Assembly: GCA_015501595.1 (NCBI GenBank)
Contig: JADNRX010001079.1
Coordinates: forward strand, 1-14,884
Origin: Hymenopellis radicata
Lineage: Eukaryota; Basidiomycota; Agaricomycetes; Agaricales; Physalacriaceae
Direction: 5' to 3'
Length of the DNA: 14,884 nt
The position numbers and the translations under genes are program-made. Of this stretch, positions 1 through 9,608 are shown in pieces. The notes beneath the pieces were generated by a model. It worked only from the letters and a program-made list of their open reading frames with translations. It made no database searches and was not told the DNA's origin. The first letter of the stretch is position 1, and every line of letters starts with the position of its first letter.

Positions 1-3000
1 ATTCAGCCATCTAGCCTCATCAATATCATCGCCATCACCATCCTCTTCTACCAGCTCGTCATCAATCTCCTCACGTCGAAGCGAAACACCCATCCTGATT
101 CCGGTTCGATTTCGCTCTCACTGTCGGACAGGTCTCGAGAGGATGAAGTGGCAGCGGGTATAGGTGTCGGTGCGGAGGTAGATGCTGTCGACATGAAGGG
201 GGTTGCTGTAGAAGTGGATTCAGATGCCATTTCCCTACGCAGGCCTAGCAGGCTATCAAGTACTGTCGCATGTTCTGTAGACCGCTCCTGAAACTCGTTA
301 TACTTTCCATCGTCGAGATCCTGATATCCTGCGTCCTCAAGATCAACGGCAATATGACCCATCGAGTGGCCGCTACGGAAGTAGTTAAGGTGGTCCTCGC
401 GGAAGATGGTCATCATGATACGATACTCATCTCGGAGATGAGCAGAGGTATGTGATTTCGAGCGCTCAGCGAGCTCGTACGCTGCTTCAAGCTCCTCCCG
501 GAGCCGGAGGAAGAAGTCGACATTGGGAGAAATGGTGTAACGGAAAAAGTCATCGTCAAAACGGCCGCCATGTTTCGCTAACATGTCCTCAAGCCATTTA
601 TTATAGTGCTCTTGGAGCAGGTCATCTTCGATCCACTTGCCGAGCTCTCCAGTGATGTTCACAAGCCAGTTATTCCAAATGGCATCCTTCATCTCTTTTG
701 ACGCCTCATAACGAAATAGGCAGTAGAGTTCGAGCAGTAGATTCACGTAGTTCCGATTACCTGCACCGGCGAATAGGAATATCCAAATCTATAGACATTT
801 AAGCTAGTGGGTGCATACACATTCGAAAAAAACATACCATGAGAACCTTCATAACGTGGCCAATATCTCCGTCGGCAATAGCATACGACAGTTCAATCCA
901 CAATAAGAAATCGCGACGAAAGAGAATGGAGTTTGCCAAGCAACGATCACCCTTGAAACCCTTCTCCTCCTCACCAGTCCTTGTCTTCTTCTTCTTCTTC
1001 TTTCTTTCGCTTCTTCTTCTTGCCCGTACCACCCTCTGTTGTATCTACCGGTTCGGCTTCAACCCCAGAACCATCTTCGCTGTCTGATCGTTCCTCATCC
1101 GCGTTCGCATTTGTGTCCGCATTGGCGCCATCATCTTCTCGTGTAACGGTGTGGTCGGTATCTGATGTCGTCGTTGGTGTCCAAGGTGGCCCGACAGGAA
1201 ACTTGTACTCAGTCGATGGTGCAACTGGAGAAGATGATAGTGCGGAGTGATACCCGGCTGTTGACGCGTAACGTTTTACGATGGTGTCGGCACGAATGAG
1301 GAGATCGTCAAGAGATGGAAGTGCATCACGGTCAGCCAGCTTCTCGAAGTAGGGACCAAGACCTGTGTGACCTGTAAGGTACAGATCCCAGGCATCTAGG
1401 ATCTGTGCTTCACAGGCGGTTGTCATTAGTGTAACGGCAGGATAGAAGTTGCAGCTGTCCGTCTTTGTGGGGATATACATGTTTGTCGCAGAAGCGAGAC
1501 GATGAAGAGCTGAAGGATCTTTAGTTGTTGCTGGACCGTAATAGTTTGTAGCGAGTGAGTTAATCATCGTCGCTTTTTGATGCCACAACCCTGGTGTCCA
1601 GAAGCGATTCGCAAAGGCAGTGTGTATGTCGACGGACTCTGATGCTAGTTGAGGAAGCCGGTGTCGGATAACACGAGCACCACTGAGGACAGAGCCGCCA
1701 TCACCTCCATCCCATAACGTGCAGCGTGCCTTGACTGTTGCTTCCGGTGTATGCCCGACCTGAGTGTCGAAGTCCTTCTATGCTTCTTTCATTCCATTCG
1801 TCTCCATCTCTTGATGGCTATTCGCACCAAGAGGAATAACACGAGTCTTTCGACCCTCTCGCATTCTGTGTTGAGCGACAGGTGCCGTACGGAAGCGCTT
1901 AGAGATTTGGGAAGCAAGATGGGCCAAGCGAGGGTTAAATTCGACGAGGATACGAGTAACATGAAGGCATTTTACAGTATGGAGATGGGGATGATCAATA
2001 GCGTCTTGTAAATCCTCGAGAGTAAGTTCAGCGCGTTCATTTTTAACCACGGCCTCGTGCCAGCGATCAACATTGAACGCGCCGGGCTCGCAGTCATCAA
2101 GGATGATAGCGGTACATGCTGTACCAGTAACAAGCTGGTTGGATTTGCCAATACCGGGCTCATGAATGGTGTTGTACTGTTGGATATTGTCGAGTACCTT
2201 GCGGACATATGGCTCCCCACGTTCGAGCGCCTCGGCTGTAGACTTGCGCAGTGCTGCCAAGCGAGCAGATCCCATCGCCTGTAAGCCCGCGCGCGCTGTC
2301 GTGTCGCTGACCGCATGACCAAGGCGTGATTCGATGCGTTTGACGTCTGTGTGTGTCTTGGTGGCGAAGTAGTAGACACCCATGGGAAAGGCCATAAAGC
2401 CGTTCGCAGATTTATTGCGTCCAAGAGCAAATGAGCTGAGAGCGACGGCCTGAATCTAGAAAGAGTTGGAATGTTGGATGCAAATCAAAAGCAAACATAC
2501 ATACATTCTCGTGTGGTCGATATTTTCGGTTAACAATCTCCCCATTCTTGCGCGATGCAGACATGCACTCCGTCAGATACCACGCTAGCGGAGCGCGAGC
2601 CTTGAGTACGGAAGCTGTCCGCTTCATGCTGAAAGAGAATATGTCGTCCTCCGAGACCAATTGTCGCTTATCCTTCATCCTCTCATTCGCCGACGCCCGA
2701 AGATGGACACGGAAGTCAGGATGCTTAGAATCTTCCTTCCCCAGCTTCTTTATTTCCAGCGAGCACCGCCGACCAACCAAGGACGTCGCCCAGACACTAA
2801 GGCGATCCGAGTAAAGTGGACACTGTCAACGGAGCATTCGCCGTTGAAAGCTTGGTTGACCTCGTCGGCATGAACAGAGTTGGAATGGGGAACACTGTAG
2901 CGGTTGCTGTAGGCGGCCTGGGTAAAATCTACGGGCCCAAAATGATTTCTTCCCGCCAACCACTTCGATAAAACGTTCTTGTGTTTGGCCGACCGAGGAT

Positions 3001-3436
3001 CAACTTCAGCGCGCGGAATGTCTTGAACGAACGCCTCAGCAAAATCACCAAATGCAGGAAAGTGCTGTAGGATACAGTCGAGGACGGCATCGACATGCTC
3101 CCAGCGCGAGAGTTGCCGTGCAGGTGGGGATGGATGTGGTGTTTGCTGTGCATCAAGCTGAAGGCGTTGGAAAGAGGTTAGGAATGTAGGGGATGAGGTG
3201 GGAGAGTATTGAGGGTTTTCAATTGAAAAATCACGGAGCTGTAGCGGCGTGTCGATTGCCAGTGGGGAAAGGAGTGGTTGTGTTGGGGAAAGGCGGTAGT
3301 TCTCTGCATTCGGCGGAGCGGAAGGAATTACAGGAATAATTGGCGGTAAATTCGCATATCGGCGTCATCTAGAAGAAGAAGTAGATGCATTAGGGTTATA
3401 TGCAATAAATTGCGACGCGTCTGGAAGGCCAGACAT
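1..3436 (-). pseudogene. DUF6589-family protein, decayed and partial (3' end beyond window)
   Basis: The reading starts at ATG 3436-3434 (MSGLPDASQ...) and can be followed across the window on the minus strand. Segments recognised as DUF6589-like include WEHVDAVLDCILQHFPAFGDF near 3090, VLDNIQQYNTIHEPGIGK and HRMREGRKTRVIPLG in 1800-2220, and NNWLVNITGELGKWIEDDLL near 650. Two introns are clear: 2450-2504 (55 nt) and 789-837 (49 nt), both with GTATGT donors. Lesions: an in-frame TGA at 3367-3365; a 1-nt frame change at about 2790-2797; an in-frame TAG at 1780-1778; a frame slip at the (GAA/AAG)n tract near 970-1005; and another frame change at about 90-115, after which an acidic frame continues to base 1. 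The family's function is unknown to me; it is often multicopy in mushrooms. It is divergent from the exonuclease/transposase-like gene. The family call is firm, individual lesions could include assembly errors, but five make an active gene unlikely. Confidence 0.8.
970..1025. repeat. CTT/GAA microsatellite inside the DUF6589 pseudogene
   Basis: A run of CTT trinucleotides with small interruptions. On the minus strand it encodes a Lys/Glu-rich stretch (GKKKKRKKEEEEEDKD). The DUF6589 reading frame changes here: upstream sequence reads into the tract in one frame and the downstream segment (GFKGDRCLANSILFRRDF) is in another. Replication slippage is the simplest explanation. Confidence 0.75.
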
Positions 3437-3553
3437 GGCCAAGACGCGTCGTCGTCGTGGCAGTAATAAAAAAAGCAGGGAGCACGTGCATTCCTAATGC
3501 GGCCAATTGCATAAGCAACCGGGTGCCGGCCAACACCCCCGCAATTAAAACAG

Positions 3554-6307
3554 GACTTAGTCGCTTCCTAGCCTTACGAATGCTCAGAAGCGATATGCTG
3601 CTCTTGATGCCTTTGCTTCTCTACGCATCTGGCAGGTGTTATCCGCATCCGAGTCTGTGGGATTACCACTTTCCGAGTCCACAGTTCAATACGGACAGCT
3701 GGTTACACTTTTTAGTGGAAAAAACACCAGTCGCCCATGGTCGTCTTCTAGATCAGCCCGATTCCCTTTCCATTCTCTTTGGTGAAGAAGATGTCGTGAA
3801 ACAGGTTTGCCGCACCGATTCATGTATTGTACTTCACGTCGACACCATTATTCTGCCAACCTTTGTTGTTTCTCTTCATTCTAAAACACTGGAGGAGATC
3901 TCCACAGTCGTGCACGGCTCATCTCCAGATGTCATCGAATTCCCAATCATGGTTCGAAAAGCGTCCTTGAAGACACGAGGGACAGAGGCACCAACTGTCG
4001 TTGATGATGAAGATCCGAATTTGTTGACTTTTGATCCGGACGAATTCGAGTCTGCCGATGATGCGTTACAGTTGCATGTCATCTTCGAATCGGGTCTTGA
4101 CACCTTCGAGACAGATTCTGATGATGATGCAGATAGCGACAGTGACTGTGGCGATGAATATGAAGAGATGCAGCCTCTTCAGAGCATGTTGGACTTTAGG
4201 AACGACGATGACGATGATGAGTTTGAGGACGAAGAAATGGATGATCTGATTCGACAGTATGATTCGGACACCGAGCGGGAGGCTGCTGCTCGACCATCCT
4301 CCGAGTCGACATCTACTATTCCCACTCGACTCCTTGACGATCTCTACCACTACCAGAATCGGCTTCTCCGCATCCTCTCCAAGAAGCACTCTGCATTCAA
4401 GGAATTTTCGCATCAGTTCTCCCGGGCTGTCTGGCTTATACACAGAGATGATCTGAAGGCAGTTCAAACTGTGTACGAGAAGCGTGGGATGAAGTGGTCT
4501 TTTGCTCTACGAGTTCATGCCGCTAAGCTTCGTAAACGTATTCGGCGCTGCATCCCTCCTCCGGACGTCCTTGTTCCTCGTCTGAAACTTCTCTTCAATG
4601 CCTGGCAGGACGTTGCCTGTGCAGTTCAGCCTAGTCGAGGCTGCTTCTTCTCTGATGAGGCCAAGAAGCAAGCTGCTCAGCTATTGCAGGTTGCCGAGCT
4701 TGGCTTGATTTCGGATCCTGTAGGTGCACGGCTCTATTACCTACAAGGCAAGGACCGCGATGGCCTAAATGTCTATCGGACAATCCGGGGGACGAATGGA
4801 ATTGAAGGTGGCATTCATACACATATAAACCGTACCTTCGCAGCACATCGTGCATCACCAGAGCTGGCTGATGCTCTGCTACGAAATACTCGACATCGCC
4901 GTAACACATCAGTAAGTTGGCTTAATAGTACCCGCCGCGTGGAGTTGTTTCTTGACAAATTTACAGATAGGTTACTTCAATCGAACTGGCAAGAAGTTCC
5001 GTGGTCACTATTACACTTGGCTTTATGATGAAATTGTCGAGTACGCCGAAGACGTGAACTCAACACCCTCATTCCCAATCCCTCGAATCCTGGCTACTCG
5101 CATTACGACCAAGGAAAGCTTTGGCATCATGCCCATCTCCAACACATTAATCACTCGTTATGGCATGCGGGGGACTTCTACGCCTCCCGTCGATGGTCTT
5201 CCCACCTATCGGGGTGTTCCAGTTCACCTTCTATCTCGCCTTTCAACAGCGCCCGTCAACGTATATTCGTATCTAGCAGAACGCCAGAAAACAGAATATG
5301 CTGTGACACCTATCCACACAAAGGCAGAATTCAGCTATTACACCCAGGAACTAGGAACGGGAAAGTATCATGTTGCATCCCGTGGCGACAGACGCGAGGC
5401 CGGTACTTCGTCGGTCCCAGAACAGGTTTCTCGTAAAGTCAACTTCGATAAACTTGCTTGTGCATGGAACGATGAAGTTCACAAACGAAACCGCAGCGCG
5501 AATCGGCAGGAAAACATATTTTACAAGCTGCCCGAGCAGCTCGAGCGTCATCACAAAGTATGGGTCGAGTCGCGCGGTGCGAAAGCTACCTTAGCAGCCA
5601 ACTCCTCAAGGCTTGGGCCATTGGCCAACCTCTTCTCAGAGGCACAGTCCACTACACTTTCCATCCCTGATGCCCTCCCTCTGCCGGGTATTCTTGCTCG
5701 TACGTCCAGGCCATCCGGTACAGTTCCTAGTCAAAAGGATCGTAAAGAGAAGCAACGGGCGGAAGGAGGTTCTACGCCTGGTCCATCAATGCTAGATGCA
5801 AGCCAGGGAGCACCAAGTCAAAGGAAACGACGCGAACAAGCAGTAATCAATGCACTGGAGAAACGGAAGCGAGACGAGATGGAAGGCATCGAGCCGGCCC
5901 CTTGGTGGTCTCCGTCATCTCTGTTGATATCATCGTCCTTATCGTCACTGCCAATAGTAGATCCAGTAGCGGGATCATCGTTGGCGGTGGACTCGGAGGT
6001 GCTTCTACATCCATCGATCACGATACATCCCTCCAGCACAGCAACATTCCAGTCGCATTCGGACTCTGCCTTGGCACCATTGCCTCTGCCTCCACAAACC
6101 GCCGTTGCCGATTCGCTTGCGCCATGGTCAATCCAACCAGCATCCGCGCCCCCCAAGAAGAAGGCTCGAAAGAAATGTGCCGCCTGTAAGGCCACGAGCT
6201 GCCCCAAAGCCGATACTTGTGCGGGATCGGGCAACGCGATTTGGTGCCAATGTGGTCATCCGATTCCCTCGACATCCCGAAGCAAAACCATTCGAAGACC
6301 CATGTAA
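3554..6307 (+). CDS. WRN-like exonuclease / transposase-like fusion protein, 5'-truncated
   Basis: Two exons join through intron 4912-4966 (GTAAGT...TTTACAG), giving RRNTS|IGYFNRTGKKF. In frame mod 0, 3579-3611 reads NAQKRYAALDA, which matches the Exo III end of WRN/DnaQ-like 3'-5' exonucleases (Tyr 3594-3596, Asp 3606-3608). Exo I and II are absent. A six-A run (3719-3724) then shifts the frame by one, and the main frame stays open to the stop at 6307. Later parts in order: a Glu/Asp-rich insert (about 4100-4250); a helical region with IPPPDV (about 4549); YYLQGKDRDG; GTNGIEGGIH (4789-4818; candidate catalytic Glu 4804-4806); and a basic, Cys-rich tail (KKKARKKCAACKATSCP...). I infer a DDE-like transposase relative. 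TAG 3558-3560 sits where the family would have Trp (SDW). In the main frame the first plausible ATG is 3580, which would skip the exonuclease frame. Probably an inactive copy. Confidence 0.72.
4912..4966 (+). other. Spliceosomal intron of the exonuclease/transposase-like gene
   Basis: The GTAAGT donor follows the codon TCA and the TTTACAG acceptor precedes ATA GGT TAC. The 55-nt length matches the other introns in the window. Removing it joins two long frames that together carry the continuous conserved stretch around TSIGYFNRTGKKFRGHYY. Confidence 0.85.
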
Positions 6308-6541
6308 TTCACCTGTAGGATATTAGCGGAGGTAATAGACATTATGAAAGTAAGAAAAGCATTTTCGTTGTGAGTGTTATCCCATAAGAATGAGAATACA
6401 CATATCACGATACGAAAAAGGTATTTAATGGTGTGCAAGCAGCAAAGCACCACGATGCAGGAGGGATGAAAAGAGTAAGGAAGGGGGAAAGGGAACAATA
6501 ACGCGCTATGTCGGAAATGAGCACCGTTTCGAGCATTAATG
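6308..6541. other. Intergenic, AT-leaning, no gene seen
   Basis: This stretch follows the stop codon of the plus-strand gene. I found no conserved reading frame, repeat or RNA gene. It may hold the 3' untranslated region, but I saw no convincing AATAAA signal. Confidence 0.5.
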
Positions 6542-6912
6542 CTACAAACAGTGCTTATGTCCGCATAGTGAGAACAGATGAAAGGGATGGGATGCGGGCA
6601 GGAGGCCGTAAAATTCCAGTAGCGGCAGAGCAGTCGTAGATCCTAAGTGAAGCAGTCCGGAAGAGTATACTCGGCCTGTTGTAAAATCGAAATACGTGGC
6701 GGCGGCGAGGTTGTATGTGAAAGCAAGAATGGTGTTAAGGACGAGCGCGATCCTGGCCCAGTCGGTGACGAAGAAATTGGTATCTAGAATAAAGAAATAC
6801 AGTACCATGGATAGCAATCGATTGAGAACATACCTGATGTACCGCTTGCCAGCAGACACAGCAGTGCAGAGTGATTTCCTTCCTCAACCACAGCAGCCAG
6901 CGGGTGGGCTTA
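6542..6912 (-). pseudogene. Possible membrane-protein fragment with one intron
   Basis: An intron at 6784-6833 (GTATGT...TTCTAG, 50 nt) joins VEEGNHSALLCLLASGTS to DTNFFVTDWARIALVLNT. The second exon continues through an apolar segment (IALVLNTILAFTYNLAAATYF) and a TTGRVYSSGLL stretch to a stop at 6544-6542. An apolar helix followed by a G-R-V/L-Y-x-x-x-L motif recalls the seven-helix proteins common in mushrooms (DUF6533/DUF6534 type), but the match is weak. The upstream frame is closed by a TAA at about 6930, so no start codon is available. It is probably a 3' remnant. It could also be chance open frame, though the intron-compatible junction argues against that. Confidence 0.33.
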
Positions 6913-7231
6913 CGCGTCATTATCGTCAGAGATCTCCAATGGCATATTAAACGCTAAAACCGCGCGTGAATCTCGATTTGGGAGCGGTGCCGCACAGACG
7001 AGGATGAGAGCATCTGATAAGGAGCCAATGTGACACACTGTGACTGGTCACTCTCTCTGGCTCACGCGAAGAAAAGATATCAGTGCTACGTGGTGGTATA
7101 TAAGATTAGGGCAAAGGCAAGACAGACGAATACAATGTGTATGTTACGAAAATATCGAGTCCACCCGCGAGGACAACATAAAGAAAACTTTCGTTCGAAC
7201 AAGGAGTCGAACGTGAGGTTCGCCAAAAAAA
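6913..7231. other. Non-coding stretch before the hairpin cluster
   Basis: No supported gene. It contains the short inverted pair GTTCGAAC / GTCGAAC around 7193-7212 and a run of eight A (7225-7232) directly beside the first hairpin. Confidence 0.45.
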
Positions 7232-7323
7232 ACGCGCCTTCGGCGCGTAGCCTACGCAGTAAGCCATTTGGCCGTGTAGAGGCCGCTGCGCGGCCGTCTA
7301 TAGCCAAGTTCCTTCGGAACTTG
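7232..7323. repeat. Cluster of perfect GC-rich hairpins
   Basis: Four inverted repeats lie in 92 bp. ACGCGCC-ttc-GGCGCGT (7232-7248) has a 7-bp stem. GCGTAG-c-CTACGC (7245-7257) overlaps it. GGCCGC-tgc-GCGGCC (7281-7295) has short outer pairing (TAGA/TCTA, TTGGC/GCCAA). CAAGTTCC-ttc-GGAACTTG (7305-7323) has an 8-bp stem. Two hairpins share a TTC loop. On the minus strand the first stem is followed by eight T, like an intrinsic terminator, though this is not expected to work as one in a fungal nucleus. The pattern resembles GC clusters of fungal organelle DNA. The cluster ends 18 bp before the left rearrangement junction at 7341. Confidence 0.75.
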
Positions 7324-7340
7324 ATTAGCCACAGACATGA

Positions 7341-7349
7341 CATATGGGC
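7341..7349 (+). repeat. 9-bp direct repeat CATATGGGC, left copy
   Basis: The same nine bases occur at 10870-10878. This copy sits where similarity to the ABC transporter ends (7351). The pair brackets the segment 7350-10869 and looks like a target-site duplication or a breakpoint microhomology. Confidence 0.6.
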
Positions 7350-7350
7350 C

Positions 7351-7898
7351 GATCTTGACGCCATCCATCTAGAAATCGATCAGTCTCGTGACGACAAGTG
7401 ACACGGACAAGGGACATACATAGATTTCTCCAGCAAGGGGATCATAGAATCGCTCGATAAGTTGGATACTGAAGATAGAACGTCGGTCGGAAGATAAGGT
7501 AATAGGCTAGCAAAAACGTACACAGTGCTTTCCGGAACCACTTGCACCAACGAGGCAAATGTATGTACCAGGTTCCACTCCACTTGCAGCGAGAGCTCGT
7601 GCAAGACGCCAACGCCAGGCCTCGTCGGATACCGGAAGTAAATGTTGTCTAAGTGAACGCGACCTTGAGCCTTGGAGACATCCACCATCTTCCCCTCCGG
7701 TGACTCGGAGTCAATGTCAGGGATCGAGTCGAAGAGCTTGATGATGTCGGAGCCCTTGGCGGAAGAAATATCCGGAACGAATGAGAAGACGTTTCCAGCT
7801 GGGATAGCACCGAACATGGTCGACTACTTAAACAATAAATGAGCGCACATGAAGAAGAGTATACAGGAAGACATACCCGTTGGCATCCTGTCACGGCC
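7351..7898 (-). pseudogene. ABCB/P-glycoprotein-type transporter, fragment ahead of and into second NBD
   Basis: Residues FGAIPAGNVFSFVPDISSAKG, FDSIPDIDSESPEGK and IYFRYPTRPGVGVLHELSLQ match full-size ABCB exporters (MDR1/STE6 class) from the last membrane helix into nucleotide-binding domain 2. Walker A is readable as GASGSGK, then IQLIERFYDPLAGEIY and DGVKI. Introns of 53, 53 and 51 nt lie at 7824-7876, 7469-7521 and 7369-7419. Lesions: TCCAC is duplicated at 7574-7583 (+5 nt), and two bases are missing just after the Walker A lysine codon (about 7527-7529). Each breaks the frame, together they restore it. Similarity stops at 7351, before the Q-loop. Upstream of about 7898 the rest of the transporter is absent. 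The missing downstream part lies on the opposite strand at 13577-14097. The whole protein would pump lipophilic compounds or peptides out of the cell; this copy cannot. Confidence 0.9.
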
Positions 7899-7901
7899 TA
7901 G

Positions 7902-8220
7902 TGTCGGCTGTCCAATATCCGGGCAGTCGCAGTGTCCTCCGTAAGGAAATGTTCGCGCCATCGTAGTGTCCTTGCGGTTGTAGGATCCTCGCGGTTGTAG
8001 GGTCTACGCGGAAGTAACATCCTCGCTGTCGCAATCTCCTTGCTGTCGTGGTCTCCTTGGTGCGATAAAGTCCTCGTTGTTGTGGCGTCCTCGCTGTCGT
8101 GTCCTCCTCACTGGTGTGGTGTCTGCGCAGTCAAGGTTCAGATTGGTGTGGAAACCTTCGTAATCGTCCTCATATGTCATTATGCTGCCTCGTTGTACGG
8201 TCCTGATGTCCTCGCATCAT
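7902..8220. repeat. Degenerate 17-bp minisatellite
   Basis: The stretch divides into consecutive 17-nt units resembling CCTCGCTGTCGTGGTCT. At least fourteen units from 7902 to 8139 keep the 17-nt register without indels, for example at 7970, 7987, 8021, 8038, 8072, 8089 and 8106. Poorer copies continue to about 8220. The array begins within about 5 bp of the 5' limit of the ABC fragment. Seventeen is not a multiple of three, so it is not a protein repeat. Confidence 0.8.
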
Positions 8221-9288
8221 GATCCTGGCCATTAGTCACTTCGGCTCGGCGCTTGGGTCCCTGGTCCGGCAGTCGGTCGTCGTGCGGGTCAGTGCGCTCG
8301 GCCATCCCGTTCCCGGCCAAAGTCGGCACAGACTCGCCGACGTTCGTGCAGGGTGCAACAATAGAAAAGAATAACGGACAGAATCACTGTGGAAGGTCAA
8401 TAGCCTGAGGATGAACATTGAGGAAAAGAGGACGGATAAAAGCACACCCGGGCGTTGTCGTCGCTAGCAACGACGACAACCTACACCGACTCGAGGCTGA
8501 CCACACTCCTTAACTCGTCCCGTACCCTTTTCCTCCCAATCTCGAGCACTGCGCCTCGCAGGGCGGTAGGTCAGTCTGACAATCCGTCTGAAATCCATTG
8601 AGGTCAGTACTGAGAACACAGAAGCGACGGCACACCTTGAAGGAACCCACCGCAGTTTGCTGGAGCCGGACCGAAAAGGATAGGATAATTCCAAACACAA
8701 TGATTGTAACCAGTGGTATAGTTCTTTAACTGCTTCTCGATCTCCTCATACACCGGGGCTCATTGTGCGTTAATGAGCGTCAGCAATATTGGTGCACTGA
8801 AGCAAGGGGCAAGAGAAAGCGAGGAGGAAGGACTCCGAAGGAGGAAGACCACAGGAGAAGGATCTGCTGTTAGGAGACGCGAAGAAATATGCTGCACGTC
8901 CGGGCAGCGTCCTCCTGCAGCGTCTTCCTCTGGCATCGTCCAGTACCGAGCTGCTTTCGACGTCGGTCAAAAGCAAGTTGTAAAATTAGGTCCCCAGATC
9001 GGCAATACGCTAGTTTAATAGATAAGATTAGATTAGATGAATTGCCGCCGGCACGATAAAGGCCCGCGTAACAAAGAATGGTCGTTAATCTCTTGTAAAC
9101 CACTTGGCCCCTTCTCTTTATGCCACCATGGTAGGATGAACCGTCGCCCACCTCCCCGCTTCCCTTTCTTTCGACGCTCTAGAAGTTCGGGACCGAGAAG
9201 TGGCTGTCGCGTCCCAGGTCTCACTGGGAGTTCGTCGTCGATGATGGCAGATACTTGAGTGGCGCGGGACAGCAGCGTTTCGACGTGT
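8221..9288. other. About 1.07 kb with no supported gene
   Basis: No frame here shows recognisable domains or intron-linked continuity. Items seen: a perfect 10-bp hairpin at 8454-8480 (listed separately), a purine-rich stretch at 8800-8890, and a short run of GATTA-like units at 9019-9037. A minus-strand frame at 9033-9308 is open but its residues suggest no family. Confidence 0.45.
8454..8480. repeat. Perfect 10-bp hairpin
   Basis: GTTGTCGTCG (8454-8463) and CGACGACAAC (8471-8480) are exact reverse complements around a 7-nt loop (CTAGCAA). It lies in non-coding DNA with no T-run beside it. Confidence 0.8.
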
Positions 9289-9600
9289 GTTGCAACGTGT
9301 TGCAGCACATGAGCATCTGAACTGTGAAATTGGAAGCTTCACAGTTCGAACGCTCAAGTGCTGGGAGGCGTTGCAACGGAGGGTGTTTGAACACGTCGAG
9401 AGCTGAGGGTTTGAACACGTTAGAATCTGTCAACGCAGTCTGGCGTCATACCTCAAACAAGCTCTTGGCCAGCGGCAGACGAAGGCTGTTGGAACATGTT
9501 ATATCGCGAAGGGTTTAAACGCGTTAAAACAGTGTACTTATTTATGTAGGTAGAGTCACTATATACTGTTACCTGTGGCGGACAGGCGTTTCAACACGCT
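9289..9600. repeat. Array of GTTTGAACACGTT-like motifs
   Basis: A 12-13 bp motif recurs with variants: GTTGCAACGTGTT (9289), GTTTGAACACGT (9385 and 9409), GTTGGAACATGTT (9488), GTTTAAACGCGTT (9513) and GTTTCAACACGCT (9588). A further partial copy, GTTGCAACG, begins at about 9370. Most copies are near-palindromic. Two perfect hairpins accompany them (9319-9347 and 9609-9629). This is the kind of subterminal repeat seen near the ends of some DNA transposons. No matching inverted terminus was found inside the window. Confidence 0.6.
9319..9347. repeat. Perfect 10-bp hairpin
   Basis: GAACTGTGAA (9319-9328) pairs with TTCACAGTTC (9338-9347) around a 9-nt loop. It lies inside the GTTTGAACACGTT-like array. 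Confidence 0.8.
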
Positions 9601-9608
9601 CGTTCGAA

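Noticed and set aside
3435..3494. Plus-strand reading MAKTRRRRG from ATG 3435 as the true first exon of the exonuclease/transposase-like gene, with an intron 3463-3553
   Set aside because: The splice would be in frame with the long ORF, but it leads into the wrong frame for the exonuclease motif, the GTAATA donor is weak, and the ATG overlaps the well-supported DUF6589 start.
3457..3720. Hydrophobic N-terminus in the main frame (MLRSDMLLLMPLLLYASG) as a signal peptide
   Set aside because: It is an out-of-frame reading of the exonuclease motif YAALDAFASLRIW.
7225..7250. Bacterial-type intrinsic terminator (GC hairpin followed by eight T on the minus strand)
   Set aside because: The surroundings are fungal nuclear sequence with spliceosomal introns. 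The hairpin is one of several in a cluster and is better explained as a repeat.
7086..7401. Open frames on both strands over the hairpin cluster
   Set aside because: They exist only because of GC-rich palindromes and show no protein-like conservation.
7902..8220. CRISPR-like array
   Set aside because: The 17-nt units are contiguous and diverged, with no spacers, and the genome is eukaryotic.
9033..9308. Minus-strand 91-residue open frame
   Set aside because: No domain, no intron continuity and basic low-complexity content; indistinguishable from chance.
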